This document shows, piece by piece, positions 38,331-48,430 of a stretch of DNA of 64,000 bases. Source of the stretch: Acinetobacter sp. ANC 4178 (GTDB lineage: Bacteria > Pseudomonadota > Gammaproteobacteria > Pseudomonadales > Moraxellaceae). Below the pieces are notes generated by a model that did no database searches, was not told the DNA's origin, and saw only the letters and a list, made by a program, of their open reading frames with translations. The stretch covers positions 22,311-86,310 of the forward strand of contig NZ_SJOD01000009.1 of assembly GCF_004331175.1 (NCBI RefSeq), given 5' to 3'. Position numbers and translations under genes: made by a program. The stretch's first letter is position 1. Each line of letters begins with the position of its first letter.

Positions 38331-39656
38331 ATGCCAAAGGCGCAAAAACTTACATTAGCAGTATTAATTCAGGCTGCCCTTATTACTACAGCTTATGCAA
38401 GCGAACAAAGTGAAGCAAAAGGATTTGTCGAAGATGCTGAAGGATCAGTGTTGTTCCGCACTGGTTATTTATCTCGTGACAAAAAACATGGCAAAGCAGA
38501 TACAAGCTCAGCTGCTCAAACTGCCATGGTTAAAATTGAATCTGGTTATACCCAAGGCCTTGTTGGTTTTGGTGTAGGCGTGATTGGTGATGCATCATTC
38601 AAGCTTGGCGAAAATAACCACGCTGGGAATGGTATGATTCCATTACACAACGATGGTGCAAAAGATGCCAATGGTCATGTTGATGCTTATGACCACTGGG
38701 CTCGTGGTGGTGCTATCGTAAAAGCACGCATCTCTAATACTGAAGTCCGTTATGGTACTCAAGTACTCGACTTGCCTGTACTTGCAAGTAACACTGCACG
38801 TTTGGTTCCAGAATACTTTGATGGTGTATTGGCAACAAGCCGTGAAATTAAAGGCCTTGAATTAACCGCTGGTAAATTCACTAAAAACCAATATTCAGAT
38901 CAAGTAACTACTGACGGCAATGAATTAGATAGCGCAGTGGTTTGGGGTGCAAAATATAAGTTTAATGATCAATTAAATGCATCTTACTATGGTACTGACA
39001 TCAAAGACCGTTTAGAACGTCATTATATTAATACCAATTACAAGCAAGCGTTGGCAAACAATAGCTCATTAACTTATGACTTCAGCGGTTACCACACTAA
39101 ATGGGATAAGGACGCGAATAAATATTTGTATTCTCAAATTGGTTCAGCGAACGATTCTTTTGACAACACCATTTTTGCATTGTCTACGACCTACAACACT
39201 GGTCCGCACAATGTAATGGTCGCTTACCAACAAAACAGCGGTAATACTGGTTATGACTATGGCTTAGGTAAAGGTGTTGGTGATGGTCATCAAACAGTTT
39301 ACTTGCCGAACTCTTACCTTTCTGACTTCATTGGTAATGATGAAAAATCACTTCAACTTCAATATAGCCTAGATTTTGCAAATTATGGTGTACCTGGTTT
39401 AACGTGGACTACTGCATTTGTTTATGGTTGGGACATCAAAGCAACTGACACTAAAGGCACTATGATCAGTGATAATGAACAAGAGCGTGAATTCTTTAAC
39501 CAAGTGAAATATACAGTTCAGTCTGGTTTTGCGAAAGATTCAAGCTTACGCTTACGTCACTCATACTACCGCGCAAGCGACAACTACCAAAGCAACTACA
39601 TTGGTGACACCAATGAATGGCGTATTTGGTTAGATATCCCTGTTAAATTCTTCTAA
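38331..39656 (+). CDS. oprD: OprD family outer-membrane porin
   Basis: A 441-residue 18-strand porin of the OprD/Occ family, with signal peptide (MPKAQKLTLAVLIQAALITTAYA), the FVEDAEGSVLFRTGYLSRDKK opening, a GTQVLDLPVLASNTARLVPE basic-ladder region and a C-terminal phenylalanine. Such channels admit basic amino acids, small carboxylates or aromatics, and in Acinetobacter affect carbapenem entry. Start at 38331 follows GAGG (38318-38321); an in-frame ATG at 38283 lies in a partial copy of the same sequence. Which Occ subtype it is cannot be told. Confidence 0.88.
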   Translation: MPKAQKLTLAVLIQAALITTAYASEQSEAKGFVEDAEGSVLFRTGYLSRDKKHGKADTSSAAQTAMVKIESGYTQGLVGFGVGVIGDASFKLGENNHAGNGMIPLHNDGAKDANGHVDAYDHWARGGAIVKARISNTEVRYGTQVLDLPVLASNTARLVPEYFDGVLATSREIKGLELTAGKFTKNQYSDQVTTDGNELDSAVVWGAKYKFNDQLNASYYGTDIKDRLERHYINTNYKQALANNSSLTYDFSGYHTKWDKDANKYLYSQIGSANDSFDNTIFALSTTYNTGPHNVMVAYQQNSGNTGYDYGLGKGVGDGHQTVYLPNSYLSDFIGNDEKSLQLQYSLDFANYGVPGLTWTTAFVYGWDIKATDTKGTMISDNEQEREFFNQVKYTVQSGFAKDSSLRLRHSYYRASDNYQSNYIGDTNEWRIWLDIPVKFF

Positions 39657-39680
39657 TTTGAAGTCATTTTTCAGAGATTA

Positions 39681-39710
39681 AAAAAACCTGCACATTGTGC
39701 AGGTTTTTTT
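39681..39710. terminator. Terminator oprD / ppa (bidirectional)
   Basis: Stem AAAAAACCTGCAC / GTGCAGGTTTTTT with a 3-nt loop, in the convergent gap, with T-run in each direction. Confidence 0.92.
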
Positions 39711-39759
39711 AATAGGTTCAGAATAACAGATTCATCTCAACCCATATTTTATTGAGAAA

Positions 39760-40284
39760 TTATTTTGCAGCTTCAATTGCTTTAAGCACTTCTTGCTTAG
39801 CAACTTCAGAACCTTCCCAACCTGTTAACTTGACCCATTTGCCTGGCTCTAAATCTTTGTAATGAGCAAAGAAATGTTCCACTTGTTGGATCAAAAGTGG
39901 AGGAAGATCAGTATATTCCTGAATGTCTTTATAGATTGGGGTTAACTTTTCGTGTGGCACAGCGATCAATTTCGCATCAATACCGCCATCATCTTCCATG
40001 TTCAATTTACCCACTGGACGGCAACGAATAACCGAACCTGGCTCAACTGGGTGTGGAGTCACGACAAGTACGTCAAGCGGGTCACCATCTTCAGACAATG
40101 TATTTGGTACATAACCGTAGTTCGCTGGGTAGAACATTGCTGTACCCATGAAGCGGTCTACAAATAAAGCGTCAGAATCTTTATCAATTTCATATTTGAT
40201 TGGCGCTGCGTTTGCAGGAATTTCAATGATGACATAAATGTCATTTGGTGCATCTTTACCCGCAGGGATATTGCTGTAACTCAT
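39760..40284 (-). CDS. ppa: Inorganic pyrophosphatase
   Basis: A 174-residue soluble family I pyrophosphatase that removes PPi from biosynthetic reactions. The signature [11 protein letters not shown] with its metal-binding aspartates is present, as are [12 protein letters not shown] and the C-terminal WVKLTGWEG. Length equals the E. coli enzyme. Single gene between two terminators or gaps. Confidence 0.96.
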   Translation of the reverse strand: MSYSNIPAGKDAPNDIYVIIEIPANAAPIKYEIDKDSDALFVDRFMGTAMFYPANYGYVPNTLSEDGDPLDVLVVTPHPVEPGSVIRCRPVGKLNMEDDGGIDAKLIAVPHEKLTPIYKDIQEYTDLPPLLIQQVEHFFAHYKDLEPGKWVKLTGWEGSEVAKQEVLKAIEAAK

Positions 40285-40395
40285 AGCATCACTCTTTAAC
40301 GATTTAAATTATATTGAAACCGAAATTAAAGTCTTCGGTTTAATCACGGAGCGATTATACATCTGCCCCGCAAAAATAGGGAATATGCACGTTCA

Positions 40396-40794
40396 TTAGC
40401 TGAGTTTGATCACCAAAATCAGCAGTGAAATTGGGCACAATAAAGATAGACACCAGACAATTGAACGCAATGTCGCCCAATTGGCCAAATAACACGCCCC
40501 ATAGATGACACGTAAGACCAAATAAGCAATACCAAAAGTCATAATCACAGATTGTGACACAACCATATATTCCGCCATTAAAACAGCAGCAATAAATAAA
40601 GGTAATCCTTCAAAACTATTTTGTTGTGCCGCATTGGCACGTGCAGCAATGCCTGTTGAATTGTTCAAAAACTCACGCGGATATTGATTGTCTTTGACCT
40701 GAAAACCACTCGCAAGTCTAGCAATAAGACTAAAAACATAAGGTAATAAACATGCAATTAAGATGAGATAGACAATACCGCTAATACTGTGCAT
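40396..40794 (-). CDS. MAPEG family membrane protein
   Basis: 132 residues with about four membrane helices. The core ARANAAQQNSFEGLPLFIAAVLMAEY is typical of the MAPEG family (membrane-associated eicosanoid/glutathione metabolism), which includes microsomal glutathione transferases. Bacterial members are mostly uncharacterised. Start at 40794 (MHSISGIVYL) is tentative, with GAGAA about 8 nt upstream; a longer frame begins at 40833. Confidence 0.75.
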   Translation of the reverse strand: MHSISGIVYLILIACLLPYVFSLIARLASGFQVKDNQYPREFLNNSTGIAARANAAQQNSFEGLPLFIAAVLMAEYMVVSQSVIMTFGIAYLVLRVIYGACYLANWATLRSIVWCLSLLCPISLLILVIKLS

Positions 40795-40902
40795 CAATTG
40801 AGTTCTCGTGAGAGTATGAATTAGCCTTATCATAGCATGGCAATTCTAGAATATTTTTTGTTAAATATAGTGTTTTGATTACCACGCCATTCGGGAATAG
40901 CT

Positions 40903-41289
40903 ATGTCATTTAATGCGGAGCAGCACAAACTGTTCGATGAACTGGAAAAACAGCGCCAACATCAACGGCACATGGATCGTGTACTCGCTATTGTGTTCCC
41001 CATTGTTGCTTTTTTACTGACCGTCATTTGTGCCAACATGAATATCTGGTCAACTGTCTGTACTTTTATTTTGCTCTGGGTTGCATTCTGGGCTGTAGGC
41101 ATTCGTCGCCTGCCCCTCTGGCATTGGGTGCTGATTACCCTGATTTACTGCTTGGTGGATAATTTCTTGAGCTACGGCACTTTTAATCGTTCTGGCTTTA
41201 GCCGTCAGTTCGGCACCATCTTCATTTTTATTGGGATTGCAGGCGTAGGTCGTCCTTATTTTGACCGCTGGCTGATGAAGAAAAAATAA
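40903..41289 (+). CDS. Hypothetical four-helix membrane protein
   Basis: 128 residues. A charged, Q/H/R-rich N-terminus (~25 residues) is followed by three or four closely spaced membrane helices and a lysine-rich end (WLMKKK). No family recognised. It has its own promoter region and ends at a strong terminator, so it is a real single gene. Confidence 0.7.
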   Translation: MSFNAEQHKLFDELEKQRQHQRHMDRVLAIVFPIVAFLLTVICANMNIWSTVCTFILLWVAFWAVGIRRLPLWHWVLITLIYCLVDNFLSYGTFNRSGFSRQFGTIFIFIGIAGVGRPYFDRWLMKKK

Positions 41290-41296
41290 GCCATAG

Positions 41297-41327
41297 CAAA
41301 AAAAAAAGCGCCCTGAGGCGCTTTTTT
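41297..41327. terminator. Bidirectional terminator before fadD end
   Basis: Stem AAAAGCGCC / GGCGCTTTT with loop CTGA, flanked by A- and T-runs, in the convergent gap between the hypothetical membrane protein and fadD. Confidence 0.92.
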
Positions 41328-41337
41328 ATACAAAATT

Positions 41338-43014
41338 CTATGCAGTCTTACGTAAATCTTTACGTAAAATCTTACCGACATTCGATTTTGGTAATTCTTC
41401 CATAAACTCTACATAACGTGGGCGTTTATAGCCTGTTAAGTTCTCTTTTGCAAATTCAAGAACTTCTTCAGTGGTTAAAGAGGCATCTTTTTTCACAACA
41501 AATAATTTTGGTACTTCGCCTGATTTCTCATCAGGTACACCAATTGCAGCAACTTCAAGCACTTTGGGATGCTTGGCAATCACTTCTTCAATTTCAGAAG
41601 GATACACATTGAAACCAGACACCAAAATCATGTCTTTCTTACGGTCTACAATTTTAGTGTAGCCGCGGTCATCCATCACACCAATATCACCAGTACGGAA
41701 GAAACCATTCACCATCACTTTGTCTGTTTCGTCTGGACGGTTCCAGTAACCTTTCATCACCTGAGGACCACGAATACAGATTTCACCTTGCTCACCCAAT
41801 GCAACTGGATTGCCATCATCATCTAAAATTGCAATGTCAGTTAATGGTAATGGAATACCAATCGTGCCACTGAATTCATCCGAAGCAGGCGGATTTGCCG
41901 TTGCAACAGGTGAAGTTTCAGATAAACCATAACCTTCAATAATGTTTGTGCCTGTGACTTTCTTCCACGCTGCTGCGGTCGAAGGAAGTACAGCCATACC
42001 ACCGCCCATAGCCATTTTAAGTTTGCTGTGATCGAGCTGTTTAAATTCTTCATTATTGACCAAAGCATTGAATAAGGTGTTCACTGCTGGGAAGAACGTA
42101 GGTTGATACTTACGTAATTCTTTCATTACCGCAGGTAAATCACGCGGGTTCGGAATTAAAACATTGGCTTGACCTTTATACATCCCGTACATGGCACAAA
42201 CCATAAACGCGAAAATATGATACAGCGGCAAAGCACAGAAAATACGGTCATCTGGCTGACCATCTTGAGCGCCAAATTTACTTTGGAAAATACCATCACA
42301 CTGTAATAAGTTGGCCACAAGGTTACGATGGGTTAACTCCGCACCTTTAGAAACACCCGTAGTACCACCTGTGTACTGGAGAACAGCCGTATCGCTGAGG
42401 GTTAAATTTGGGCGTTTGTAGTTGCTTGGGCTTACTTTTGACATTGCCGCATTAAAACGGATATGACCAGGAATATTCCACGCAGGAATTTGCTTACGCA
42501 CTGAACGCAGTACAAAGTTAACCAAAGTCCCTTTTAACGTCCCTAGCATGTCGCCAACTGAAGCAACAACCACATGCTTCACTGGTGTTTTACCAATAAT
42601 GGTTTGATAAACCGAAGCAAAGTTTTCAATAATGACTAAAACTTCAGAACCTGAATCGTTTAATTGATGTTCAAGCTCACGCGCAGTGTATAGCGGGTTG
42701 ACGTTCACGAGGACCAGACCCGCACGCAATACACCAAGGGCAACCACTGGATATTGGAGAACGTTTGGCATCATGACTGCGACACGAGAACCCTTTGCCA
42801 AACCTAAACTTTGTAGATAAACAGCAAATTTACGACTCGCTTCGTCAAGTTCACTAAAAGTTAGTGCTTTATCCATAAAGATAAAAGCATCACGTGAACC
42901 AAATTTTTGGAAATTACGCTCAAATACGTCAACCAAAGAAGTGTTCTCTGGGGGTAATTCTACAGTTTCAGGAATTCCTGTCTTGCGGTATTCAGCGAAC
43001 CAAATCTTTTCCAT
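41338..43014 (-). CDS. fadD: Long-chain fatty acid--CoA ligase FadD
   Basis: A 558-residue adenylate-forming enzyme activating long-chain fatty acids for beta-oxidation at the inner face of the membrane. Seen: P-loop-like YTGGTTGVSKGAELTH, the GYGLSETSP block, the aspartate in GFFRTGDIGVMDDRGY and the C-terminal catalytic lysine in SNVGKILRKDLR. FadD signature NGFFRTGDI...MILVSGFNVYPSEIE is intact. Monocistronic; likely under FadR-like control not visible here. Confidence 0.93.
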   Translation of the reverse strand: MEKIWFAEYRKTGIPETVELPPENTSLVDVFERNFQKFGSRDAFIFMDKALTFSELDEASRKFAVYLQSLGLAKGSRVAVMMPNVLQYPVVALGVLRAGLVLVNVNPLYTARELEHQLNDSGSEVLVIIENFASVYQTIIGKTPVKHVVVASVGDMLGTLKGTLVNFVLRSVRKQIPAWNIPGHIRFNAAMSKVSPSNYKRPNLTLSDTAVLQYTGGTTGVSKGAELTHRNLVANLLQCDGIFQSKFGAQDGQPDDRIFCALPLYHIFAFMVCAMYGMYKGQANVLIPNPRDLPAVMKELRKYQPTFFPAVNTLFNALVNNEEFKQLDHSKLKMAMGGGMAVLPSTAAAWKKVTGTNIIEGYGLSETSPVATANPPASDEFSGTIGIPLPLTDIAILDDDGNPVALGEQGEICIRGPQVMKGYWNRPDETDKVMVNGFFRTGDIGVMDDRGYTKIVDRKKDMILVSGFNVYPSEIEEVIAKHPKVLEVAAIGVPDEKSGEVPKLFVVKKDASLTTEEVLEFAKENLTGYKRPRYVEFMEELPKSNVGKILRKDLRKTA

Positions 43015-43165
43015 AATCCCAATATCTCCAATCTATAGTCCTTAAAATATGCAGCTTTTTTTTCGGGTTTGTGTGTGTTTATTTAGCTTGTTAATGCACA
43101 TTCCCGTATCCATTTTCACGAACACAGCCACATATATAACTTATTTCAACAAATACATGCTAGTT

Positions 43166-45385
43166 TTATCTCTGAACCAACAGTCTATTTGCTTTTTGAT
43201 ATCCACGTGGTAACAGTTGCCCTTTTGTCGCACGCTTGCCCATATATTTTTGTAAATCATCACCTTTTATTTTAAGTTGTTGTTGTCCTGCAACCACTTG
43301 AATTATTTCATCTAAATTTAAGGTTGTCATAGATATAATTTGATCTTTATCTTCAAGTTGTATCAATTTATTACCTTTGCCTTTATTCAGAATTGGCAAT
43401 TCTGACAAATCGATAATCAGTAAACGCCCAGCAGAACTTAATAAAGCCAAATGGCTCGCTTGCTGTAAAGGATATAACGGTAAGGCTTTCGCATCTTCAG
43501 GCACAGTCAGGAAGGCTTTGCCTGCTTTGGCATTGGTATCGAGCTGTTTGGCTTGAGTTTTAAAGCCATAGCCTTTACTACTCAGAGCCAAAATCTCAGA
43601 CTCATCCTCTTCAATGAGCACTTGAAGGAACCCAACCCCACTCACAGGCGCCAACTTAGAGCTTAAAGGTTCACCTAAACCACGAGCAGAAGGCAAACTA
43701 TTAATTGCCAGTGCATAACTGCGTCCCGTCTGATCCAGAATATAAACTTTTTGATTCGATTTACCTTGTGCATGGCTACGGTACTGATCACCTGCGCGGA
43801 AATTCAGGTTCTCGGCATCAACATCGTGACCCTTAGCACTGCGAATCCACCCAGCTTCTGAAAGCACCACAGTGACAGGATCGGCAGGCATCAAATCTTG
43901 CTCGCTAATGGCGGTTGCTTCAGCACGTTGTACGATTGGCGAACGTCGATCATCACCGAAACGTTTCGCATCTTCTTTAAGTTCATTAATAATCAGTGAT
44001 TTTAAAGATTCTGGATTGGCCAATTGTTCGCGAATAATGGCGGCTTTGGCTTCCAATTCTTCTTGTTCACGGCGAATTTCCATTTCTTCTAATTTCGCCA
44101 AGTGGCGTAATTTTAATTCTAAAATGGCTTCGGCTTGAATTTCATCAATGCCAAAATGCGAGATTAATTCCGCTTTGGGATGATCCTCTTCGCGAATAAT
44201 CCGAATCACCGTATCAAGATCCAGATAAGCAATCAGTAAACCCGCCAAAATATGTAGGCGTTTTTCAATTTTATTTAAATGGTATTGCAGGCGACGCGTA
44301 ACCGTTTCTTTACGAATTTCAATCCATTCCAGCAAAATGTGACGGATTGATTTCACTTGCGGACGACCATCTGCGCCAATCATATTCATATTGACGCGAT
44401 AGCTGGACTCTAAATCAGTGGTGGCAAATAAATGGCTCATCACCGCTTCTGCATCAATGCGATTTGAACGCAGTACAATCACCAATCGGGTTGGATTTTG
44501 ATGATCCGATTCATCACGGACATCACTGACCAACGGTAATTTTTTCGCTTGCATCTGGTCGGCAATTTGCGTGATCACTTTTGACCCTGACACTTGGTAG
44601 GGCAAGTCGGTAATCACAATTTCATTTTTTTCGATGCTGTACACCGCACGCATACGGTAACTACCACGACCTGTCGTCTGAATTTTAAGTAATTCATTTG
44701 GTGGGGTAATAATTTCAGCTTTGGTTGGCAAGTCTGGTGCAGGAATATATTCTGCGACTTTCTCATCGGTTAAATTTGGATTGCGAATTAGGGCAATGGT
44801 GCCTTTAATCACTTCACGCAAGTTATGTGGCGGAATGTCAGTCGCCATACCCACCGCAATACCCGTGGTGCCATTCAGAAGAATGTTGGGTACACGCGCA
44901 GGTAGGTTCACAGGTTCTTTCATTGAACCATCAAAGTTATCTTGCCAGTCACAAGTGCCCTGCCCCAATTCTGCCAACAAAACATCACTGTACTGCGACA
45001 ACTTGGCTTCGGTATAACGCATGGCAGCAAAGGACTTAGGATCATCTGGTGAACCCCAGTTACCCTGACCTTCGATGAATGGATAACGGTAGCTAAACGG
45101 TTGTGCCATCAACACCATGGCTTCATAACATGCCGAATCACCATGGGGATGGTATTTGCCGAGCACATCACCCACTGTACGCGCAGATTTTTTCGGTTTA
45201 CCACTGTGTTTTAACCCCAATTCACTCATGGCATACACAATACGGCGTTGAACAGGCTTCAAACCATCACTAATGTGAGGCAAAGCACGATCCATAATCA
45301 CGTACATGGCATAATTGAGGTAAGCGCGTTCAGTAAATTCTGCGACGGAGCGGTTTTCTGTTGCGTGATGCGCAAGGTTCGTCAT
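43166..45385 (-). CDS. parC: DNA topoisomerase IV subunit A
   Basis: The 739-residue cleavage subunit that with ParE decatenates daughter chromosomes. The winged-helix tower is complete, with catalytic Y124 (AAMRYTEAK), and the C-terminal domain is shortened and beta-pinwheel-like. In the quinolone-resistance region ([14 protein letters not shown]) the key residues S84 and E88 (S80/E84 in E. coli numbering) are wild type, so no ParC quinolone mutation is present. parE is not adjacent. Confidence 0.94.
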   Translation of the reverse strand: MTNLAHHATENRSVAEFTERAYLNYAMYVIMDRALPHISDGLKPVQRRIVYAMSELGLKHSGKPKKSARTVGDVLGKYHPHGDSACYEAMVLMAQPFSYRYPFIEGQGNWGSPDDPKSFAAMRYTEAKLSQYSDVLLAELGQGTCDWQDNFDGSMKEPVNLPARVPNILLNGTTGIAVGMATDIPPHNLREVIKGTIALIRNPNLTDEKVAEYIPAPDLPTKAEIITPPNELLKIQTTGRGSYRMRAVYSIEKNEIVITDLPYQVSGSKVITQIADQMQAKKLPLVSDVRDESDHQNPTRLVIVLRSNRIDAEAVMSHLFATTDLESSYRVNMNMIGADGRPQVKSIRHILLEWIEIRKETVTRRLQYHLNKIEKRLHILAGLLIAYLDLDTVIRIIREEDHPKAELISHFGIDEIQAEAILELKLRHLAKLEEMEIRREQEELEAKAAIIREQLANPESLKSLIINELKEDAKRFGDDRRSPIVQRAEATAISEQDLMPADPVTVVLSEAGWIRSAKGHDVDAENLNFRAGDQYRSHAQGKSNQKVYILDQTGRSYALAINSLPSARGLGEPLSSKLAPVSGVGFLQVLIEEDESEILALSSKGYGFKTQAKQLDTNAKAGKAFLTVPEDAKALPLYPLQQASHLALLSSAGRLLIIDLSELPILNKGKGNKLIQLEDKDQIISMTTLNLDEIIQVVAGQQQLKIKGDDLQKYMGKRATKGQLLPRGYQKANRLLVQR

Positions 45386-45647
45386 AACAACCTTTCATCC
45401 TAATCAAATCGTTTTTTTATCTAGGTTCTTATGCTAAGTCTCAGACTGTGACTGCACAAGGGTGTGCTATCTACTACCACGACAATTTGTGTCTTAATGG
45501 ATCTCTGATGTCGTAAAATTATCCACTTTTAAATAAATGATCAACTTATAATTTTTTATTTTCACAGCAATAGGTTTAACACAAGTTCAGCCAATAAGCC
45601 AAAATATAGAAGGGCGACAATTTTGCCGCCCAAACTATCTACAAATT
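45386..45647. other. Intergenic region parC / MFS gene
   Basis: 262 bp. Contains the parC promoter and, at 45611-45631, a hairpin (GGGCGGC/GTCGCCC with one G-U pair on the minus strand) that probably terminates the MFS gene. Confidence 0.5.
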
Positions 45648-46967
45648 CTACATGCCAATTGATTCTAAGGTTTTGCCTTTGGTTTCTTCGCCTAAAACCA
45701 AAATCACCAATGCCACGGCAAGCAAGACTGCGGTAAACATCATAAACACATGATTAAAACCGTTGCTCTGCACCATCATTTGCGTCACCACCAACGGCGC
45801 CACGATGCCGCCCATACGCCCAACCGCAGAAGCCCAACCCGACCCAAAGGCACGAATATTGGTCGGATACTGTTCTGGGGTATAAGTATAAAGTACGCCC
45901 CATGCCCCTAAATTAAAGAAGGACATCAGACAGCCCCAAAACATAATGAGAGTGACGGTATTCGCCTGTCCAAAGAAATAAGCTGAAACAGCACAAAAAC
46001 CAATAAAACCCGCCAATGTCCATTTACGTCCCAGTTTTTCGACTAACCATGCTGCGGCGATATAGCCTGGCAGTTGTGCCAAGATCATCACCAGTACATA
46101 TTCAAAGGATTGCACAATGCTATAGCCTTGTTTGACCAACAGGCTGGGTAACCACGTAAAAATGCCGTAATACGAATAAACAATGCCAAACCAAATTAAC
46201 CACAGCATCAGGGTGCGCTTTGCAAAAGGATTTGACCACAGTTGTGAAAAAGATACGCTTTGTTTGGCGGCGACAGGTTTCACTTCAATCTGCTGAATTA
46301 CCTCAACGCCACATGCACGTTCCAGTTTTTGCACCAAAGCATGGGCTTCTTCAATCCGTCCACGGTTAATTAAATACGGTACCGATTCAGGCACTTTCTT
46401 TAAAATCATAAACACATACAGTGCAGGCAAACCACCAATCAAAAAGGCCATATGCCAGCCATAACTTGGAATCACAAAATAGGACACCAAAGCGGCCACT
46501 AACCAGCCCAGTCCCCAAAAACTTTCCAGCAATACAATAAATCGCCCACGCACCTGCGCAGGAATGTATTCACTGACCAAGGTCACGGCAACGGGCAACT
46601 GTCCTCCGAGTCCCAAACCCACAATAAAGCGAAATACCAACAACCAGGTCAAATTTGGGGCAAAGGCACATAAAGCGGTGGCAATACTATAAGTTACTAA
46701 AGTCACTGCAAAAACATTGCGTCGCCCCCAACGGTCAGCCAATGCTCCTGAACAGACCGCACCTATCGCCATACCCACAAAACCAATCGACACCACCCAA
46801 CCTTTTTCTGCGGGACTCAAACTCCATTCAGTTGCCATTTTGGTCAGAATAAAGGAAATCAGTCCCGTATCCATCGCATCGAACATCCAGCCCAAGCCAA
46901 TCACCCACAGCAAGGTATAGTGGAACTTTCCAACAGGTAAACGTTGTACACGTGAAACTAAATCCAT
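45648..46967 (-). CDS. MFS transporter, NiaP/SV2-like
   Basis: A 439-residue, 12-helix major facilitator. Seen: GLGWMFDAMDTGLISF in helix 1, GALADRWGRRNVF (motif A), GLGLGGQLPVAVTLVSEYIPAQVRGR and PEQYPTNIRAFGSGWASAVGR. This pattern resembles NiaP nicotinate importers and related aromatic-acid/sugar carriers; no niacin-related gene is adjacent, so the substrate is unsure. Single gene. Confidence 0.75.
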   Translation of the reverse strand: MDLVSRVQRLPVGKFHYTLLWVIGLGWMFDAMDTGLISFILTKMATEWSLSPAEKGWVVSIGFVGMAIGAVCSGALADRWGRRNVFAVTLVTYSIATALCAFAPNLTWLLVFRFIVGLGLGGQLPVAVTLVSEYIPAQVRGRFIVLLESFWGLGWLVAALVSYFVIPSYGWHMAFLIGGLPALYVFMILKKVPESVPYLINRGRIEEAHALVQKLERACGVEVIQQIEVKPVAAKQSVSFSQLWSNPFAKRTLMLWLIWFGIVYSYYGIFTWLPSLLVKQGYSIVQSFEYVLVMILAQLPGYIAAAWLVEKLGRKWTLAGFIGFCAVSAYFFGQANTVTLIMFWGCLMSFFNLGAWGVLYTYTPEQYPTNIRAFGSGWASAVGRMGGIVAPLVVTQMMVQSNGFNHVFMMFTAVLLAVALVILVLGEETKGKTLESIGM

Positions 46968-47181
46968 AGCGATGACTCAAGCAAAGATGAGGAAAACAAC
47001 AACTCTGAAAGTACTGCTTTGCAATTTTCATGTTGTTGCAGAAGAAAAAATACTGCGCACTCTATTTTAATAAATTCTGTTGCGAGATGGGGAAATGAAA
47101 TTGATTTTATAGTTTAAGTCAGTACCCAAATTTGGCTTTGGGCACCGTCATTTTAAATTTTGGCGAAATTGCAATCGTTGA

Positions 47182-47826
47182 TTAATGCGTGTCGGTTGAA
47201 GAGGCAGAATCGGCATCATCATCTTTATAAATAAATTTCGGCATTTCCAGACCAAAATAAATCGCAATTAGACGTAAAGAAAATCCAAAAATTAAGGTTG
47301 AAATCACCGTCAATTCTAAAGATAGTCCAATTTCCAAACAGACCCAATAACAAATCACCGCAACAAAAGAAATACTGGCATAGAGCTCACGACGGAACAC
47401 TAACGGCACATCGTTACACAGGATGTCACGTAAAATCCCGCCTGATACACCCGTCATAATACCTGCAACAGCGGAAACCACAAAACCATGCCCCATCGAC
47501 AAGGCAATTTGACAACCAATAATGGTAAAGCCAATCAAACCTAACGCATCTAACACCAAGAAAATATTGTGTAAATGGCGCATCCATTTAGCAATCAAAA
47601 TGGTAAACAACGCGGCACAGCAGGTCAGTACCAAATATTCAGGATGCTTGACCCACGTTAAAGGATAATGTCCGAGTAATACATCGCGGACAGAGCCGCC
47701 GCCAAGTGCTGTGACACAGGCAATCAGAATCACCCCAAACCAATCCATACTACGTCGACCCGCAGACAGTGCTCCAGTCATGGCCTCAGCCGTAATCGCA
47801 ATAATATAAATTATGGTCAGTAACAT
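47182..47826 (-). CDS. TRIC/UPF0126 family membrane protein
   Basis: 214 residues made of two repeated three-helix units plus one helix, with the duplicated glycine-rich motif (TALGGGSVRDVLLG and GVSGGILRDILCN) of the UPF0126/YicG family, the prokaryotic trimeric intracellular cation channels. Probably a monovalent-cation channel; in some bacteria linked to glycine uptake. A CCCAAA/TTTGGG hairpin at 47125-47142 follows the gene. Confidence 0.85.
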   Translation of the reverse strand: MLLTIIYIIAITAEAMTGALSAGRRSMDWFGVILIACVTALGGGSVRDVLLGHYPLTWVKHPEYLVLTCCAALFTILIAKWMRHLHNIFLVLDALGLIGFTIIGCQIALSMGHGFVVSAVAGIMTGVSGGILRDILCNDVPLVFRRELYASISFVAVICYWVCLEIGLSLELTVISTLIFGFSLRLIAIYFGLEMPKFIYKDDDADSASSTDTH

Positions 47827-47889
47827 CGCCCTGCTCTTCCGTTGAAGGGTTAAGATGCGGGCTATTCTAAGCCAAATCTAAACTGAACG

Positions 47890-48357
47890 TTATAAAAATT
47901 GTGCACAACATTGCTTAAATTTTTTACCCGAACCACAAATACACGGTTGCTTCATGGTCAGCACTTGTTCCGTGGTCGGATCAAGGAAATACCAGTGCTG
48001 TGCCTGTTTCACAAAATGTGAAACTTCATGATGCGTTTGGGCTTGTTGCCCATCATGATAATGGGCTTTAAATTCCACTTGGGCATGGGTTTTGTCCAGT
48101 TTTTCCTGCGCTTGGACCACTTCTAAACCTAACCATTGGTTAGATTCACTCCACGCTTTAATGGCGGGGACATCCAAAGCCTGCTGTTGCCCCAATGCCG
48201 TGGTCTGCACAATATAATCGATCTGCTGTTTGGCAAATGCACTATAACGCGAACGCATCAACTGTTCCGCACTGAGCGCAGTCTGTTGCCCTAAATGCAA
48301 AGGCTGACAACACTCGGCATATAATCCTAAGCCGCAAGGGCATTGTTCTTCTGACAT
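47890..48357 (-). CDS. YchJ family SEC-C motif protein
   Basis: 155 residues with a zinc-binding SEC-C motif at each end: CPCG...CC in the first 20 residues and CICGSGKKFKQCC at the C-terminus, around an NTF2-like YchJ core (LMRSRYSAFAKQQIDYI). Function unknown; SEC-C zinc knuckles bind SecB or RNA-associated partners in SecA. Start at 48357 (MSEEQCPCG) follows GGGAAAATGT; a frame from 48369 adds four residues. Confidence 0.85.
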   Translation of the reverse strand: MSEEQCPCGLGLYAECCQPLHLGQQTALSAEQLMRSRYSAFAKQQIDYIVQTTALGQQQALDVPAIKAWSESNQWLGLEVVQAQEKLDKTHAQVEFKAHYHDGQQAQTHHEVSHFVKQAQHWYFLDPTTEQVLTMKQPCICGSGKKFKQCCAQFL

Positions 48358-48370
48358 ACATTTTCCCAAT

Positions 48371-48399
48371 AAAATAGCCCGAACATTGCGGGCTATTTT
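48371..48399 (-). terminator. Terminator after the TerC/CBS gene
   Basis: AAAATAGCCCG (48371-48381) / CGGGCTATTTT (48389-48399), 7-nt loop, T-rich tail on the minus strand; lies between the TerC-type gene and ychJ. Confidence 0.8.
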
Positions 48400-48430
48400 A
48401 ACTGAAGTTTAAACGCGGATTTCTACAGCG

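Noticed and set aside
43166..45385. Quinolone-resistance mutation in parC
   Set aside because: S84 and E88 are the wild-type residues.
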